NCBI RefSeq assembly: GCF_014192575.1
Contig: NZ_JACHYC010000007.1
Coordinates: 248,001 to 312,000, forward strand
Length of the DNA: 64,000 nt
Reading direction: 5' to 3'
From: Variovorax sp. Sphag1AA
Lineage (GTDB): Bacteria; Pseudomonadota; Gammaproteobacteria; Burkholderiales; Burkholderiaceae_C
The position numbers and the translations under genes were made by a program. The notes beneath the pieces were generated by a model. That model saw nothing but the letters and a program-made list of their open reading frames with translations. It was not told where the DNA came from and made no database searches. Within the stretch, counting starts at the first letter, position 1. Each line of letters opens with the position of its first letter. Shown piece after piece: positions 25,343 through 33,580 of this stretch.

Positions 25343-26209
25343 TCAGGCCTTTCGCGCGACCGTGCCCAGCAGGCCCTGTGGGCGAACGAGCAGGATCAAC
25401 ATCACGAGAATGAAGAGTGCGAGCGCGCCGAGCGAGCCGCCGAAGTAAACACTGGTATAGGCTTCAACCAAGCCCACGATGAATGCTGCAAGCACGGCCC
25501 CGGTCACGCTGCCGAGCCCGCCCAGAATGACGATGACGAACGCCTTGCCCAGGACACCTTCGCCACTGGTGGGTTCGAGAGAGAGCATTGGCGTCACCAG
25601 CGCACCGGTGAGGCCGGCGAGGGCTGTAGCGATCGCGAATGCCATGGGGAACATTCGGGCTGGCGTGATGCCTTGTGCCTTCGCCACGGGACCGTCGTCT
25701 GCCATGGCGCGAAGGGCGATGCCATAGCGTGTCTTGAACACCAGGTAGTACACCGCCCCAATGGCTGCGGCGCAAACCGCGAAGACGATCAGGTTTGCAT
25801 ACGGAACGTAGTATCCGCCTCCGCGCAGCGATCCCGAGATGGGGAACTTGAAGTCGACAGGTTCAGCGCCATAGACCATCGTCACGCCGGTGGTCATGAT
25901 CTGGTAGATGCCGAGGGTGATCAGCATCGTGGCCAGGTGATCCACCACGTACTTCTCGACAAAAATGGTCTCGATCACGTAGCCGAGCACACCGGTTGCG
26001 AGCGTCGCGAGCAGGACGGCGGGGACATAGGGAAGGCCGAGCGAGTGCGACAAGGTGAATGCGAAGTAGCCGCCCAGGATGTAGAAGCCACCATGTGCGA
26101 AATTGACGACGCCCATGATGCCGAAGATGAGCGTGAAGCCGATGCTGATCAGGGCGTACTGCGTACCGAGGGTGACGCCGATCACGCCCGTAGAGACGAT
26201 GCTTTCCAT
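25343..26209 (-). CDS. livH: Liv-type ABC transporter permease (LivH-like)
   Basis: Inner-membrane permease of 288 residues with about 8 helices. It has GVVNFAHGGFYILGGY, the typical LivH N-terminal block, and the coupling loop RAMADDGPVAKAQGI. First gene of livHMGF plus the amidohydrolase. A perfect sigma-54 promoter (26409-26424) and UAS lie upstream with a leader of about 190 nt. The usual receptor gene is not in this operon but at 28233 in the divergent one. Confidence 0.93.
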   Translation of the reverse strand: MESIVSTGVIGVTLGTQYALISIGFTLIFGIMGVVNFAHGGFYILGGYFAFTLSHSLGLPYVPAVLLATLATGVLGYVIETIFVEKYVVDHLATMLITLGIYQIMTTGVTMVYGAEPVDFKFPISGSLRGGGYYVPYANLIVFAVCAAAIGAVYYLVFKTRYGIALRAMADDGPVAKAQGITPARMFPMAFAIATALAGLTGALVTPMLSLEPTSGEGVLGKAFVIVILGGLGSVTGAVLAAFIVGLVEAYTSVYFGGSLGALALFILVMLILLVRPQGLLGTVARKA

Positions 26210-26408
26210 GGGGATTCGCCTAGAGGGTTCGGAAGGTGAAATCAGTCGACGCCGACGCGGGTCGCATTGAACTGGACTTTCTGCCGTCAGCGCGCGAACT
26301 GCGCCGTCCTGCAGAAAGGAGGTGTGGTGTCATGGTTGTCTCCGTCATGTCTCATTGATACGGTCTTGATCGCTCGCCTCGATGCGTGGCGGCAATCCCC
26401 GATGGTTG

Positions 26409-26424
26409 AGCAACAGCCGTGCCA
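26409..26424 (-). promoter_or_regulatory. Sigma-54 -24/-12 promoter for livHMGF
   Basis: Minus-strand TGGCAC-GGCTG-TTGCT, fully consensus with GG-N10-GC. Predicted start about 26398. Confidence 0.82.
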
Positions 26425-26453
26425 TCGGCCCCACATGCGTCTCTGCGGTGGTG

Positions 26454-26470
26454 TGTCCTTGCTGAGGACA
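26454..26470. promoter_or_regulatory. 17-bp perfect palindrome, putative UAS
   Basis: TGTCCT-TGCTG-AGGACA, 30 bp from the leftward and 94 bp from the rightward -24 element. A further TGTC half-site follows at 26475. Same form as the sites at 6628 and 61924. Confidence 0.72.
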
Positions 26471-26563
26471 AAAGTGTCTGGCCCCGTGCCCGGCTGGCGT
26501 CGGCGAAGTCATGGGGAACGTGCGCCGCCGTTGTTTTCGCTTGGCTTTTGCGGGCGCCACGAC

Positions 26564-26579
26564 TGGCACTGCAATTGCT
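26564..26579 (+). promoter_or_regulatory. Sigma-54 -24/-12 promoter for the aldehyde dehydrogenase operon
   Basis: TGGCAC-TGCAA-TTGCT, fully consensus. Predicted start about 26590, 22 nt before the ATG at 26612, leaving room for the AAGGAAG ribosome site. Confidence 0.85.
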
Positions 26580-26611
26580 GTGTATGTGGACTCGAATCCG
26601 AAGGAAGCCTC

Positions 26612-28117
26612 ATGACCTCGACCAAGACCCCGACAACCTCTTCCACCTCCACTTCTGGCCACCAGCGGGCGCTGGAGTGGCTGGGTACTGGCCCGAAGGG
26701 GTTGCTGATTGATGGCAAGTGGGTGCCCGCGGTCTCGGGCAAGACCTTCGAGACGATCAATCCCGCGACCGAGGAGCGTCTTGCGCTGGTTGCAGAAGCT
26801 GACACCGCGGACGTGGATGCGGCGGTGGGGGCGGCTCGGCGGGCATTCGAGGCGCGGTCGTGGAGCGCCATGTCGCCGGCAGCGCGCTCACGTCTGCTGA
26901 TGAAGATCGCCGATGCGGTGGATGCGCACGCCGAGGAACTGGCGGTGCTTGAGACCCTCGACAACGGCGCTCCGCTGTCTGCGACGCGTGCTCGCGCGAC
27001 ACAGGTGGCCGAGATCTTCCGCTACTACGCCGGTTGGCCCACAAAGATCCACGGGACGACAAATCCGACGGACGATTCGCGCTTCTTGTACATGCTTCGC
27101 GAGCCGATGGGCGTATGTGCGCTGATCAATGCCTGGAACGTCCCGCTCGTCATGGCAGGGATGAAGATTGCGCCGGCGCTTGCTTGCGGTAACACGGCAA
27201 TCCTGAAGCCGGCCGAGCAGACCCCGCTGTCGACGCTGAGGCTGGCGGAACTGATCGAGGAGGTGGGCCTGCCGCCGGGCGTGCTGAACGTGTTGCCAGG
27301 GTACGGGGCGACCGCGGGCGGTGCAATGTCGGCTCATCCGGGTATCGACAAGATCGCGTTCACGGGCTCGACGATGGTGGGGCGACACATCCTGCAGGCT
27401 TCGGCGGGAAACATGAAGAAGGTGACGCTCGAACTGGGTGGCAAGTCGCCCAACATCATCTTCCCGGACGCGAACCTGGAGGTGGCGTTCAAGGCGGCGG
27501 CGATGACCTTCTGCCGAAACTCTGGCCAGATCTGCTCCGCGGGAACGCGTTTGTTCGTGCATGAGAGCCTGCACGAGCAGGCCACCGAGCAGATCACACG
27601 CATCGCGGCGACGTACAAGGTGGGCTCGCCATTCGATGCGGATACGGAACTCGGACCTCTGATCTCGCAACGCCAGATGGAGCGAGTCCTTTCCTACGTC
27701 GACGCTGGCAAGGAAGACGGCGCACACCTGTCGATGGGCGGGTCGCGGGTTGGCAAGGTGGGTTACTTCGTCGAGCCGACGGTGTTCAGCGCCGTGGGCA
27801 ACGGGATGCGGATCGCACAGGAGGAAATTTTTGGCCCGGTGCTGTCCATCATTCCGTTCAAGGATGAGGCCGACGCCGTGTTGAAAGGCAACGATACGGA
27901 ATACGGGCTGGCCGCCGCGGTGTGGACGCGCGACGTGAGCCGTGCGCACCGAGTGGCGCGTGCCTTGAAGTCGGGTCGCGTGTGGATTAACACCTACGCC
28001 GAGGGCGACGTCGCGATGTCGCAGGGTGGCTACAAGCAATCAGGCTGGGGTCGCGAGATGGGGGCCGAGTCCATCGAAGCCTACACCCAGACCAAGTCCG
28101 TCCTCATGCGGCTGTAA
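26612..28117 (+). CDS. NAD(P)-dependent aldehyde dehydrogenase
   Basis: ALDH superfamily member of 501 residues, oxidising an aldehyde to the acid. The ATG at 26612 has AAGGAAG upstream and lies just after the predicted transcription start. Conserved parts are NAWNVPLVMAGMKIAPAL, KPAEQTPLS, FTGSTMVGR, the ELGGKSPNI general-base segment, the nucleophile motif SGQICSAGTR and the EEIFGPVLS loop. A Thr/Ser-rich N-terminal tail (about 20 residues) precedes the fold. First gene of an operon with a binding protein and an SDR; probably acts after the GMC alcohol oxidoreductase. Confidence 0.93.
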   Translation: MTSTKTPTTSSTSTSGHQRALEWLGTGPKGLLIDGKWVPAVSGKTFETINPATEERLALVAEADTADVDAAVGAARRAFEARSWSAMSPAARSRLLMKIADAVDAHAEELAVLETLDNGAPLSATRARATQVAEIFRYYAGWPTKIHGTTNPTDDSRFLYMLREPMGVCALINAWNVPLVMAGMKIAPALACGNTAILKPAEQTPLSTLRLAELIEEVGLPPGVLNVLPGYGATAGGAMSAHPGIDKIAFTGSTMVGRHILQASAGNMKKVTLELGGKSPNIIFPDANLEVAFKAAAMTFCRNSGQICSAGTRLFVHESLHEQATEQITRIAATYKVGSPFDADTELGPLISQRQMERVLSYVDAGKEDGAHLSMGGSRVGKVGYFVEPTVFSAVGNGMRIAQEEIFGPVLSIIPFKDEADAVLKGNDTEYGLAAAVWTRDVSRAHRVARALKSGRVWINTYAEGDVAMSQGGYKQSGWGREMGAESIEAYTQTKSVLMRL

Positions 28118-28232
28118 GCGCCGTCATGCCGCTCTGGCGGTCGGCCCGGTCGCACCCGAGTCCGGCCTATGCCTGAAGTCGTAGCGGAAAAGATTTTGAA
28201 GTTCTATTAACCAACGATATGGAGGCATCCAA

Positions 28233-29429
28233 ATGACAGTGAATTTCATGAACAGGAAGAAGGCGCGAGCCGCCGCGACAGCCACTCTGCTGTTGGGCTT
28301 GTGCCTTGGCAGCGTGCCCGTGCTGGCTCAGGACTGCGAAGTCAAGCTTGGCACAGTGGGCCCGATGACAGGCGGGGGCGCCAGCTGGGGCCTGTCGGAG
28401 AAGGCCGGTGTCGAATTCGAAGCGGCGTGGGTCAACGCCAACGGCGGCGTGCAGGTCGGAAACCGCAAGTGCAAGGTGAAGGTCGTTGCCGTTGACGGCC
28501 TGTCGACCGTGGCCGGCGGTGCCGCGGCATCGAACTATTTCGCGAGCGAAAAGGTTTTCGCGATCAACGGTCCTGTGCTTTCTACCGAAATCACCGGCTT
28601 CAAGCCGGTGAGTAAGCGCAACAACCAGGTCAATTTCGCCACTGGCTTCGCCAAGGACGTGATCGGGCCTGACTTCCCGTTGGCCTTCCACAAGATCCAG
28701 TCGCCTCCAGCGTGGGGTCCCTTGGTTGTGAAGACGGCCAAGGACCGCTTCAAGCTGAAGTCCGCCGTCGTGCTTGGACCCAATGATCAGGGAGGCACCG
28801 ACGCGGGCAGTCAATTGGCGAAGATATACAACGACACTGGCGTGAAGACCGGAACGGAGTGGTATCAGCGCGGCACGACCAATTTTGGCCCCATTGCCAC
28901 CCGGATCATGAGCATGAACGTCGATGCGGTCGACGTGACCACCATGCCGCCGGGCGAGGCAGGCATCCTAATCAAGCAGTTGCTTGAAGCTGGTTTCCCA
29001 GGCGTGTTCGCACGACTTGGCGCGGGCGGTGACGTTGTCATCAAGAATTCGGGTGGTATTGAGAAGGTCAAGAACTTTTACTGGTTCGACCATGTTCCCA
29101 CCGAGGATCCGGCAATCAAGAAGCTCACGGCCGACTATGAGCGCCTCATGAAGGGGCCCGTTCCCGACAACGCCCTTGTTTTCAATGCGCAGATGGCCGC
29201 CGAGACCATGCTCAAGGCGATCTCGCTCGCAGGAACCGATCAGGATGGGGAAAAGATTGCCGCGGAGTTGCGCAAGATGACCCCCGAATCGCGTTACCTG
29301 GGCAAGGCCGGATGGCGGGGCAAGGCCCAGTACGGGATCAATCAGGAATTTTCCTTCCCTGTGGGCTTCAACTACATCCAGGACGGCAAGGTCGGACACC
29401 AGGTCAAGCTCGACGTCTCGGCCGAGTAG
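28233..29429 (+). CDS. Periplasmic Liv-type ABC substrate-binding protein (Peripla_BP_6)
   Basis: Receptor of 398 residues with a signal peptide (about 1-33, ending VPVLAQDCEV) and the family opening VKLGTVGPMTGGGASWG. The GGAGG ribosome site at 28221 sets the start. Divergent from livHMGF and under the same enhancer, so it is the likely partner of that transporter. The NVDAVDVTTMPPGEAG and VFNAQMAAETML segments are typical of the group. Ligand unknown; the surrounding genes suggest a carboxylic acid or similar catabolic substrate. Confidence 0.92.
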   Translation: MTVNFMNRKKARAAATATLLLGLCLGSVPVLAQDCEVKLGTVGPMTGGGASWGLSEKAGVEFEAAWVNANGGVQVGNRKCKVKVVAVDGLSTVAGGAAASNYFASEKVFAINGPVLSTEITGFKPVSKRNNQVNFATGFAKDVIGPDFPLAFHKIQSPPAWGPLVVKTAKDRFKLKSAVVLGPNDQGGTDAGSQLAKIYNDTGVKTGTEWYQRGTTNFGPIATRIMSMNVDAVDVTTMPPGEAGILIKQLLEAGFPGVFARLGAGGDVVIKNSGGIEKVKNFYWFDHVPTEDPAIKKLTADYERLMKGPVPDNALVFNAQMAAETMLKAISLAGTDQDGEKIAAELRKMTPESRYLGKAGWRGKAQYGINQEFSFPVGFNYIQDGKVGHQVKLDVSAE

Positions 29430-29481
29430 GAGAGACCCTCGGCCTTCGCCGCGCAAGCTTGCATCAACAAGGAGTGAACAC

Positions 29482-30360
29482 ATGACAGAGACGACCCAGC
29501 CCACTGCACCGATCGACACGCGACCGTCAGACTGGATGAGAAGGTCGACGATCGAAGGCTTCGCCGCTCTCATCGTCGGAGGCGGCAGTGGTATGGGCGC
29601 CGCATGCGCACGGACTTTCGCGGCCAATGGCGGCCTGGTGGTCGTTGCCGACTTGCGCGGCGAGAATGCCGAGCGGGTGGCCTCCGAAGTTGTAGCGAAC
29701 GGCGGCAAGGCCATCGCGATTGCCATGGATGTGTCGAACCCTCAGGACATCGATCGCGCGGTGAAGGCGACGGTAGAAGCCTATGGGCGGCTCGATGTCC
29801 TGATCAATGCCGCGACCTGGAGCCAGAACGCACTACTGGAGGAAGTCGACATGGCCGACTGGGCCAATGCCTTCCAGACCAATGTGCATGGCCCGCTATT
29901 GCTGGCGCGCGCGTGTCTGCCCTATCTGCGCAAGAGCCCCGCGCCTGCGATCGTTCACGTGGCTTCTCTCGCGGGGGTGGTGGGCTACGCCCGCAAATCG
30001 GCCTATGGTCCGACGAAGGCCGCGCTCATCACGATGAGCCGGCAGATGGCTCTCGAATGGGCGGTCGACAACATCCGGGTCAATGTCGTGATTCCCGGCA
30101 CCATCGACTCACCGCTTGCTCGCAAGATGATCAAGCCCGAGGTGCTGGCTGATCGTCATCGCCAGATTCCGCTCGGGCGACTCGGATTGCCCAGCGAGAT
30201 GGCGGATCTGGCGGTGTTCCTTGCCTCGCCGGCGGCGTCGTTCATCACGGGCCAGGCAATCAATTGTTGCGGCGGCTTCTCGATCAATTCGTTTGTGGTA
30301 CCGGCGGGTATGACCGAGACACTCCGAGAAGTTCGCCAGCGAGAGGCCAGCGAATCCTAG
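29482..30360 (+). CDS. Short-chain dehydrogenase/reductase (SDR)
   Basis: SDR of 292 residues, longer than usual because of about 28 extra N-terminal residues and a C-terminal tail. Cofactor motif GGGSGMG; NAAT in place of NNAG; active site VASLAGVVGYARKSAYGPTK with Ser, Tyr and Lys. CAAGGAG lies just before the ATG. Third gene of the aldehyde dehydrogenase operon; a terminator follows. The NCCGGF ending replaces the usual VDGGF. Confidence 0.9.
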   Translation: MTETTQPTAPIDTRPSDWMRRSTIEGFAALIVGGGSGMGAACARTFAANGGLVVVADLRGENAERVASEVVANGGKAIAIAMDVSNPQDIDRAVKATVEAYGRLDVLINAATWSQNALLEEVDMADWANAFQTNVHGPLLLARACLPYLRKSPAPAIVHVASLAGVVGYARKSAYGPTKAALITMSRQMALEWAVDNIRVNVVIPGTIDSPLARKMIKPEVLADRHRQIPLGRLGLPSEMADLAVFLASPAASFITGQAINCCGGFSINSFVVPAGMTETLREVRQREASES

Positions 30361-30369
30361 GGCGCACAC

Positions 30370-30411
30370 GAGGCCCGTTGCCCGCCTGCCCGGCGTGCAC
30401 GGCCTCTTTTT
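30370..30411 (+). terminator. Terminator of the aldehyde dehydrogenase operon
   Basis: GAGGCC-(C)-GT pairs with AC-GGCCTC, followed by TTTTT, ten bases after the SDR stop. Confidence 0.68.
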
Positions 30412-30553
30412 GAATGAGATGCCCATGACGACGTCGGAGCGGTCCCTATGTTGATGGCGTCTGCCGGAATACACCCGCGTTCGACGGATCGGGTTCGTGG
30501 CTTGCGCCAATGCTGCACTTGTTGTGGGTAGCCCAAGTTTCGAAGGAAGATTC

Positions 30554-30715
30554 ATGAACGCCCAATCCATACCGGCGTCATCCGGGCTTGCGCCCGGCTA
30601 CGCAGTCGTACCTGGCACAGCGCTTGACGGCATGAGGAATTTGCCTTCTGGATCGGCGACTGCAGGCGCGCGCATCGCGGCCTACACTGCAGTGTCCGTC
30701 CTCACGCGACACTGA
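30554..30715 (+). CDS. Hypothetical small protein (53 residues)
   Basis: Short frame from an ATG with a good CGAAGGAAG ribosome site. The peptide (MNAQSIPASSGLAPGYAVVP...) is Ala/Gly-rich and not recognised, with no clear signal peptide. It may be a real small protein, a leader, or a leftover start of a deleted gene. Inside it, TGGCAC-AGCGC-TTGAC (30613-30628) nearly matches a sigma-54 promoter but has GA where GC is essential. Confidence 0.3.
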   Translation: MNAQSIPASSGLAPGYAVVPGTALDGMRNLPSGSATAGARIAAYTAVSVLTRH

Positions 30716-30741
30716 GCGGCAGGTTGATCGTTTCCACCACC

Positions 30742-32139
30742 ATGCCCAAGACCCTCTATCAGAAAATCTGGGACGCCCACGTCATCCTCGAAGGGGAGGG
30801 CGGGCAGTCACTGCTGCATGTTGCCCGGCATCTCGCGCACGACGGTTCCAACCACGCATTCGCCTTCCTGCAGGAGCGTGGCTTGCAGGTACGTCGTCCG
30901 GATCAGGTCTTCGCATCGCCGGATCACGGAGTCTCATCCAGGAGTCACGATCTGGCGGCTATTTCCGATCCTGAGCAACGCCGCGTGGTCGAACTCCTGA
31001 GACAGAACACCAGCAGATTTGGCATCGTGCACTTTGCTCTTGACGATCCGCGACAAGGCATCGCGCACGTCGTCGGTCCTGAGCAAGGCATCACTCAGCC
31101 CGGGATGGTGCTGGTTTGCGGGGACTCTCACACCTCTACCCATGGCGCGCTTGGCGCGCTGGCGTTCGGCATGGGGGCCAGCGATATCCTGCATGTGCTC
31201 GCTACCCAAGCGACATGGCAGCGCCGAGCGAAGACGATGAGAGTCACCATCGAGCACGCAATGCCCGTGGGGGTCACGGCCAAGGACCTGACGCTCGCCA
31301 TCACAGCCTTGTTGGGGGCCAACGGGGCGACTGGCCATGTGATCGAATACGCCGGTTCCACTGTGCGGGCGATGTCGATCGAGGAGCGCCTGACGCTGTG
31401 CAATATGGCGATTGAAGCCGGTGCGCGTGCCGGCATGGTTGCGCCGGACGAAACCACCTATTCCTATCTGAAGGGCCGACCGTTCGCACCTCAGGGTGCA
31501 GCATGGGAGAAGGCACTGGCGTACTGGCGCACGTTGCCATCGGATATCGACGCTGTTTTCGACCGTGAGGTCGCAATAGACGCCCGCACGCTTGCTCCCA
31601 TGGTGACTTGGGGCAACAGCCCAAGCGACGGCTTGCCGATTCATGCGCACGTGCCTGATCCACAACTCGAAGAGGACAAGGAGCGACGCGCTTCCATGAA
31701 GCGCACGCTCGAGTACATGGGCCTCACCCCCGGCATGGCGCTAACCGACATCCAGGTCGATCAAGTCTTCATCGGATCCTGTGCCAACGGGCGTATCGAA
31801 GACTTACGGGCGGCAGCGAGCATCGTCAAGGGTCGGCGCGTCGTCGTGCCGGCGCTCGTGGTCCCAGGTTCGACTCAGGTCAAGCTCGCAGCAGAGGCCG
31901 AAGGGCTGGATCAAATCTTTCTGGACGCCGGTTTCAGGTGGGGCGAAGCGGGCTGCTCCATGTGTGTGGCGATGAACGGCGACACAGTGGCGCCTGGCAA
32001 GCGCTGCATTTCTACTTCCAACCGCAATTTCGTCGGTCGCCAAGGCGCCGGTAGCCGCACTCACCTGGCCAGCCCGGCCATGGCAGCAGCGGCCGCGCTG
32101 ACTGGCCATATCACGGACGTGCGGGAGCTCGCAATCTGA
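30742..32139 (+). CDS. leuC: 3-isopropylmalate dehydratase large subunit-like (LeuC family)
   Basis: Aconitase-superfamily [4Fe-4S] hydro-lyase large subunit, 465 residues, normal length. The cluster cysteines are visible as Cys347 (GSCANGR), Cys405 and Cys408 (GCSMC), with VCGDSHTSTHGALGA near the active site. It pairs with the LeuD-like subunit one base downstream. leuA and leuB are absent, so this may be a dedicated isomerase or dehydratase of a 2-alkylmalate/maleate-type intermediate rather than the leucine enzyme; that is inference. The ATG at 30742 gives the standard MPKTLYQKIWDAH start. Confidence 0.9.
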   Translation: MPKTLYQKIWDAHVILEGEGGQSLLHVARHLAHDGSNHAFAFLQERGLQVRRPDQVFASPDHGVSSRSHDLAAISDPEQRRVVELLRQNTSRFGIVHFALDDPRQGIAHVVGPEQGITQPGMVLVCGDSHTSTHGALGALAFGMGASDILHVLATQATWQRRAKTMRVTIEHAMPVGVTAKDLTLAITALLGANGATGHVIEYAGSTVRAMSIEERLTLCNMAIEAGARAGMVAPDETTYSYLKGRPFAPQGAAWEKALAYWRTLPSDIDAVFDREVAIDARTLAPMVTWGNSPSDGLPIHAHVPDPQLEEDKERRASMKRTLEYMGLTPGMALTDIQVDQVFIGSCANGRIEDLRAAASIVKGRRVVVPALVVPGSTQVKLAAEAEGLDQIFLDAGFRWGEAGCSMCVAMNGDTVAPGKRCISTSNRNFVGRQGAGSRTHLASPAMAAAAALTGHITDVRELAI

Positions 32140-32140
32140 C

Positions 32141-32761
32141 ATGGAACCCTTTGTCGTTCTTGAAGACGTGGCGGTGCCATTCGACAAGCCTGATGTCGAC
32201 ACCGATCAGATCCTCCCCGCGCGCTTTATGCGGCGACCGCGCACGGAGGGGTACGACCAATTCCTCTTTCGCGACCTGCGCTTTCGCCAGGATGGCAGTG
32301 AAGACCCGGAGTTCGTGCTCAACCAGCCACCCTACCGCCAGGCTCGAATTCTGGTCGGCGACCGCAACTTCGGTGGTGGTTCGAGCCGCGAGCAAGCGCC
32401 TTGGGCGCTGCTTGACTACGGCATCCGTTGCGTGATCGCCGCCGATTTCGGCGACATCTTCAACGTCAATGCCCTCAAGAGCGGCCTGTTGCCGGTGCAA
32501 GTTGATATCGCCGTGTGCGCGAGACTGCGCCAGCAATTGCATGAGCGCCCAGGGGCTGTGCTACGCGTCGACTTGCCCTCCCAGATCGTGACCGGCCCGG
32601 ACGGTGCCACATACGCTTTTCGTATTGACGCTTTTCGCAAACGCTGTTTGCTCGAGGGTCTGGACGACGTAGGTCTCACGCTGCGTCACGAGGCTGAGCT
32701 GGACGCGTTCGAGCGGGACTACCGCGAGAAGTTCTCTTGGCTATTTCCCGAGCGCAGCTGA
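32141..32761 (+). CDS. leuD: 3-isopropylmalate dehydratase small subunit-like (LeuD family)
   Basis: Swivel-domain subunit of 206 residues, the usual length. DVDTDQILPARF, the substrate-loop region GDRNFGGGSSREQAPWAL and FGDIFNVNALKSGLLPV are all present. It begins two bases after the leuC stop codon, so the two subunits are translationally linked and form one enzyme. A CMD-like gene follows after 51 bp. Confidence 0.92.
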   Translation: MEPFVVLEDVAVPFDKPDVDTDQILPARFMRRPRTEGYDQFLFRDLRFRQDGSEDPEFVLNQPPYRQARILVGDRNFGGGSSREQAPWALLDYGIRCVIAADFGDIFNVNALKSGLLPVQVDIAVCARLRQQLHERPGAVLRVDLPSQIVTGPDGATYAFRIDAFRKRCLLEGLDDVGLTLRHEAELDAFERDYREKFSWLFPERS

Positions 32762-32812
32762 GCACGGCCCTGCAGATCTACTCCTACCAACTACGCCCTG
32801 AAGGTAACTTTG

Positions 32813-33367
32813 ATGCCATTCTTCAAATCCCTTGCCGAGAACGCCGGTCCTCCTGCCGTGTTCACCAAGTATCCCGAGCTCTATGGTCCGTGGTCGACCA
32901 TGAGCCAAGCCATGATGAATGGCCCTTCGCCGCTGAGTCAGGGAGAGCGTGAACTGATCCTCGGCTATGCGGCTGCCGTGGCGGGCTGCAAATTCGTCCA
33001 TGTTGCGCATTCGGAGGTGGCCTACGCATGGGGTATCGAGAACGGGCTGATCGAACGCCTTCTCGAAGATCCCGACGCTGAGATGGCCGACGTGCGCTTG
33101 AAACCGCTCCTGGCTTTCGTGCGGAAACTGACGCTGACGCCTTCAGAGATGACGCAAGCCGACGCGGATGCGGCGTTCGCCGCGGGTTGGGACGAACACG
33201 CGTTGCACGATGCCATTGCGGTGACGGCGCGCGCGGCCTTCATGCAGCGCCTTGTCGAGGGTCACGGATTCACGCCGATGACTCGCGAAGCGGCTGTCAA
33301 ACGTGCCAAGGAACGTATCGAGCATGGCTACGTCAACCTCTACGCCGCGTTTCGGCAGAAGACTTGA
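32813..33367 (+). CDS. Carboxymuconolactone decarboxylase / peroxidase-related (AhpD-like) protein
   Basis: All-helical AhpD/CMD-fold protein of 184 residues. GAAGG precedes the ATG at 32813. The fold's core motif E-x(n)-CxxC-xxxH is recognisable around GERELILGYAAAVAGCKFVH, but the second Cys is replaced (CKFV), leaving a single cysteine; a disulfide-based peroxidase reaction is therefore unlikely. Probably co-transcribed with the LeuCD-like pair. Function unknown beyond the fold. Confidence 0.8.
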   Translation: MPFFKSLAENAGPPAVFTKYPELYGPWSTMSQAMMNGPSPLSQGERELILGYAAAVAGCKFVHVAHSEVAYAWGIENGLIERLLEDPDAEMADVRLKPLLAFVRKLTLTPSEMTQADADAAFAAGWDEHALHDAIAVTARAAFMQRLVEGHGFTPMTREAAVKRAKERIEHGYVNLYAAFRQKT

Positions 33368-33410
33368 CGCAGCAATCCTAGTGTGCGCTGCGACGACAGA
33401 CGCAGACAAC

Positions 33411-33427
33411 TGTCCCTATCGAACACA
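33411..33427. promoter_or_regulatory. Imperfect 17-bp TGT-N11-ACA repeat, putative UAS
   Basis: TGTCCC-TATCG-AACACA, 96 bp upstream of the CaiB -24 element. Only TGT/ACA are symmetric, but spacing and position fit. Confidence 0.4.
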
Positions 33428-33522
33428 TCGCAGCATCGGCCGACCCGCAGATTGGAGCCACTTGGAGGACAGTTGCGGGTCCGCAGATGGCTTGCTCGCT
33501 CGGAAATGAGCGTGCTTCCTAT

Positions 33523-33538
33523 TGGCATACGACTTGCG
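33523..33538 (+). promoter_or_regulatory. Sigma-54 -24/-12 promoter for the CaiB gene at 33581
   Basis: TGGCAT-ACGAC-TTGCG, exact spacing; predicted start about 33549, leader about 32 nt. Confidence 0.75.
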
Positions 33539-33580
33539 CTTCCAGGTTGACCTGCGTTCCCACACCTTCGACGACACACC

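Larger units (their letters stand above)
26210..26611. other. Divergent control region, liv operon / aldehyde dehydrogenase operon
   Basis: About 400 bp without a gene. It carries perfect sigma-54 elements in both directions (26409-26424 minus, 26564-26579 plus) and a perfect 17-bp palindrome between them. This is the clearest example in the window of the shared arrangement. Confidence 0.75.

Noticed and set aside
30613..30628. TGGCAC-AGCGC-TTGAC upstream of leuC as a sigma-54 promoter
   Set aside because: The -12 element has GA in place of the nearly invariant GC, and it lies inside a small ORF; noted only as a near miss.
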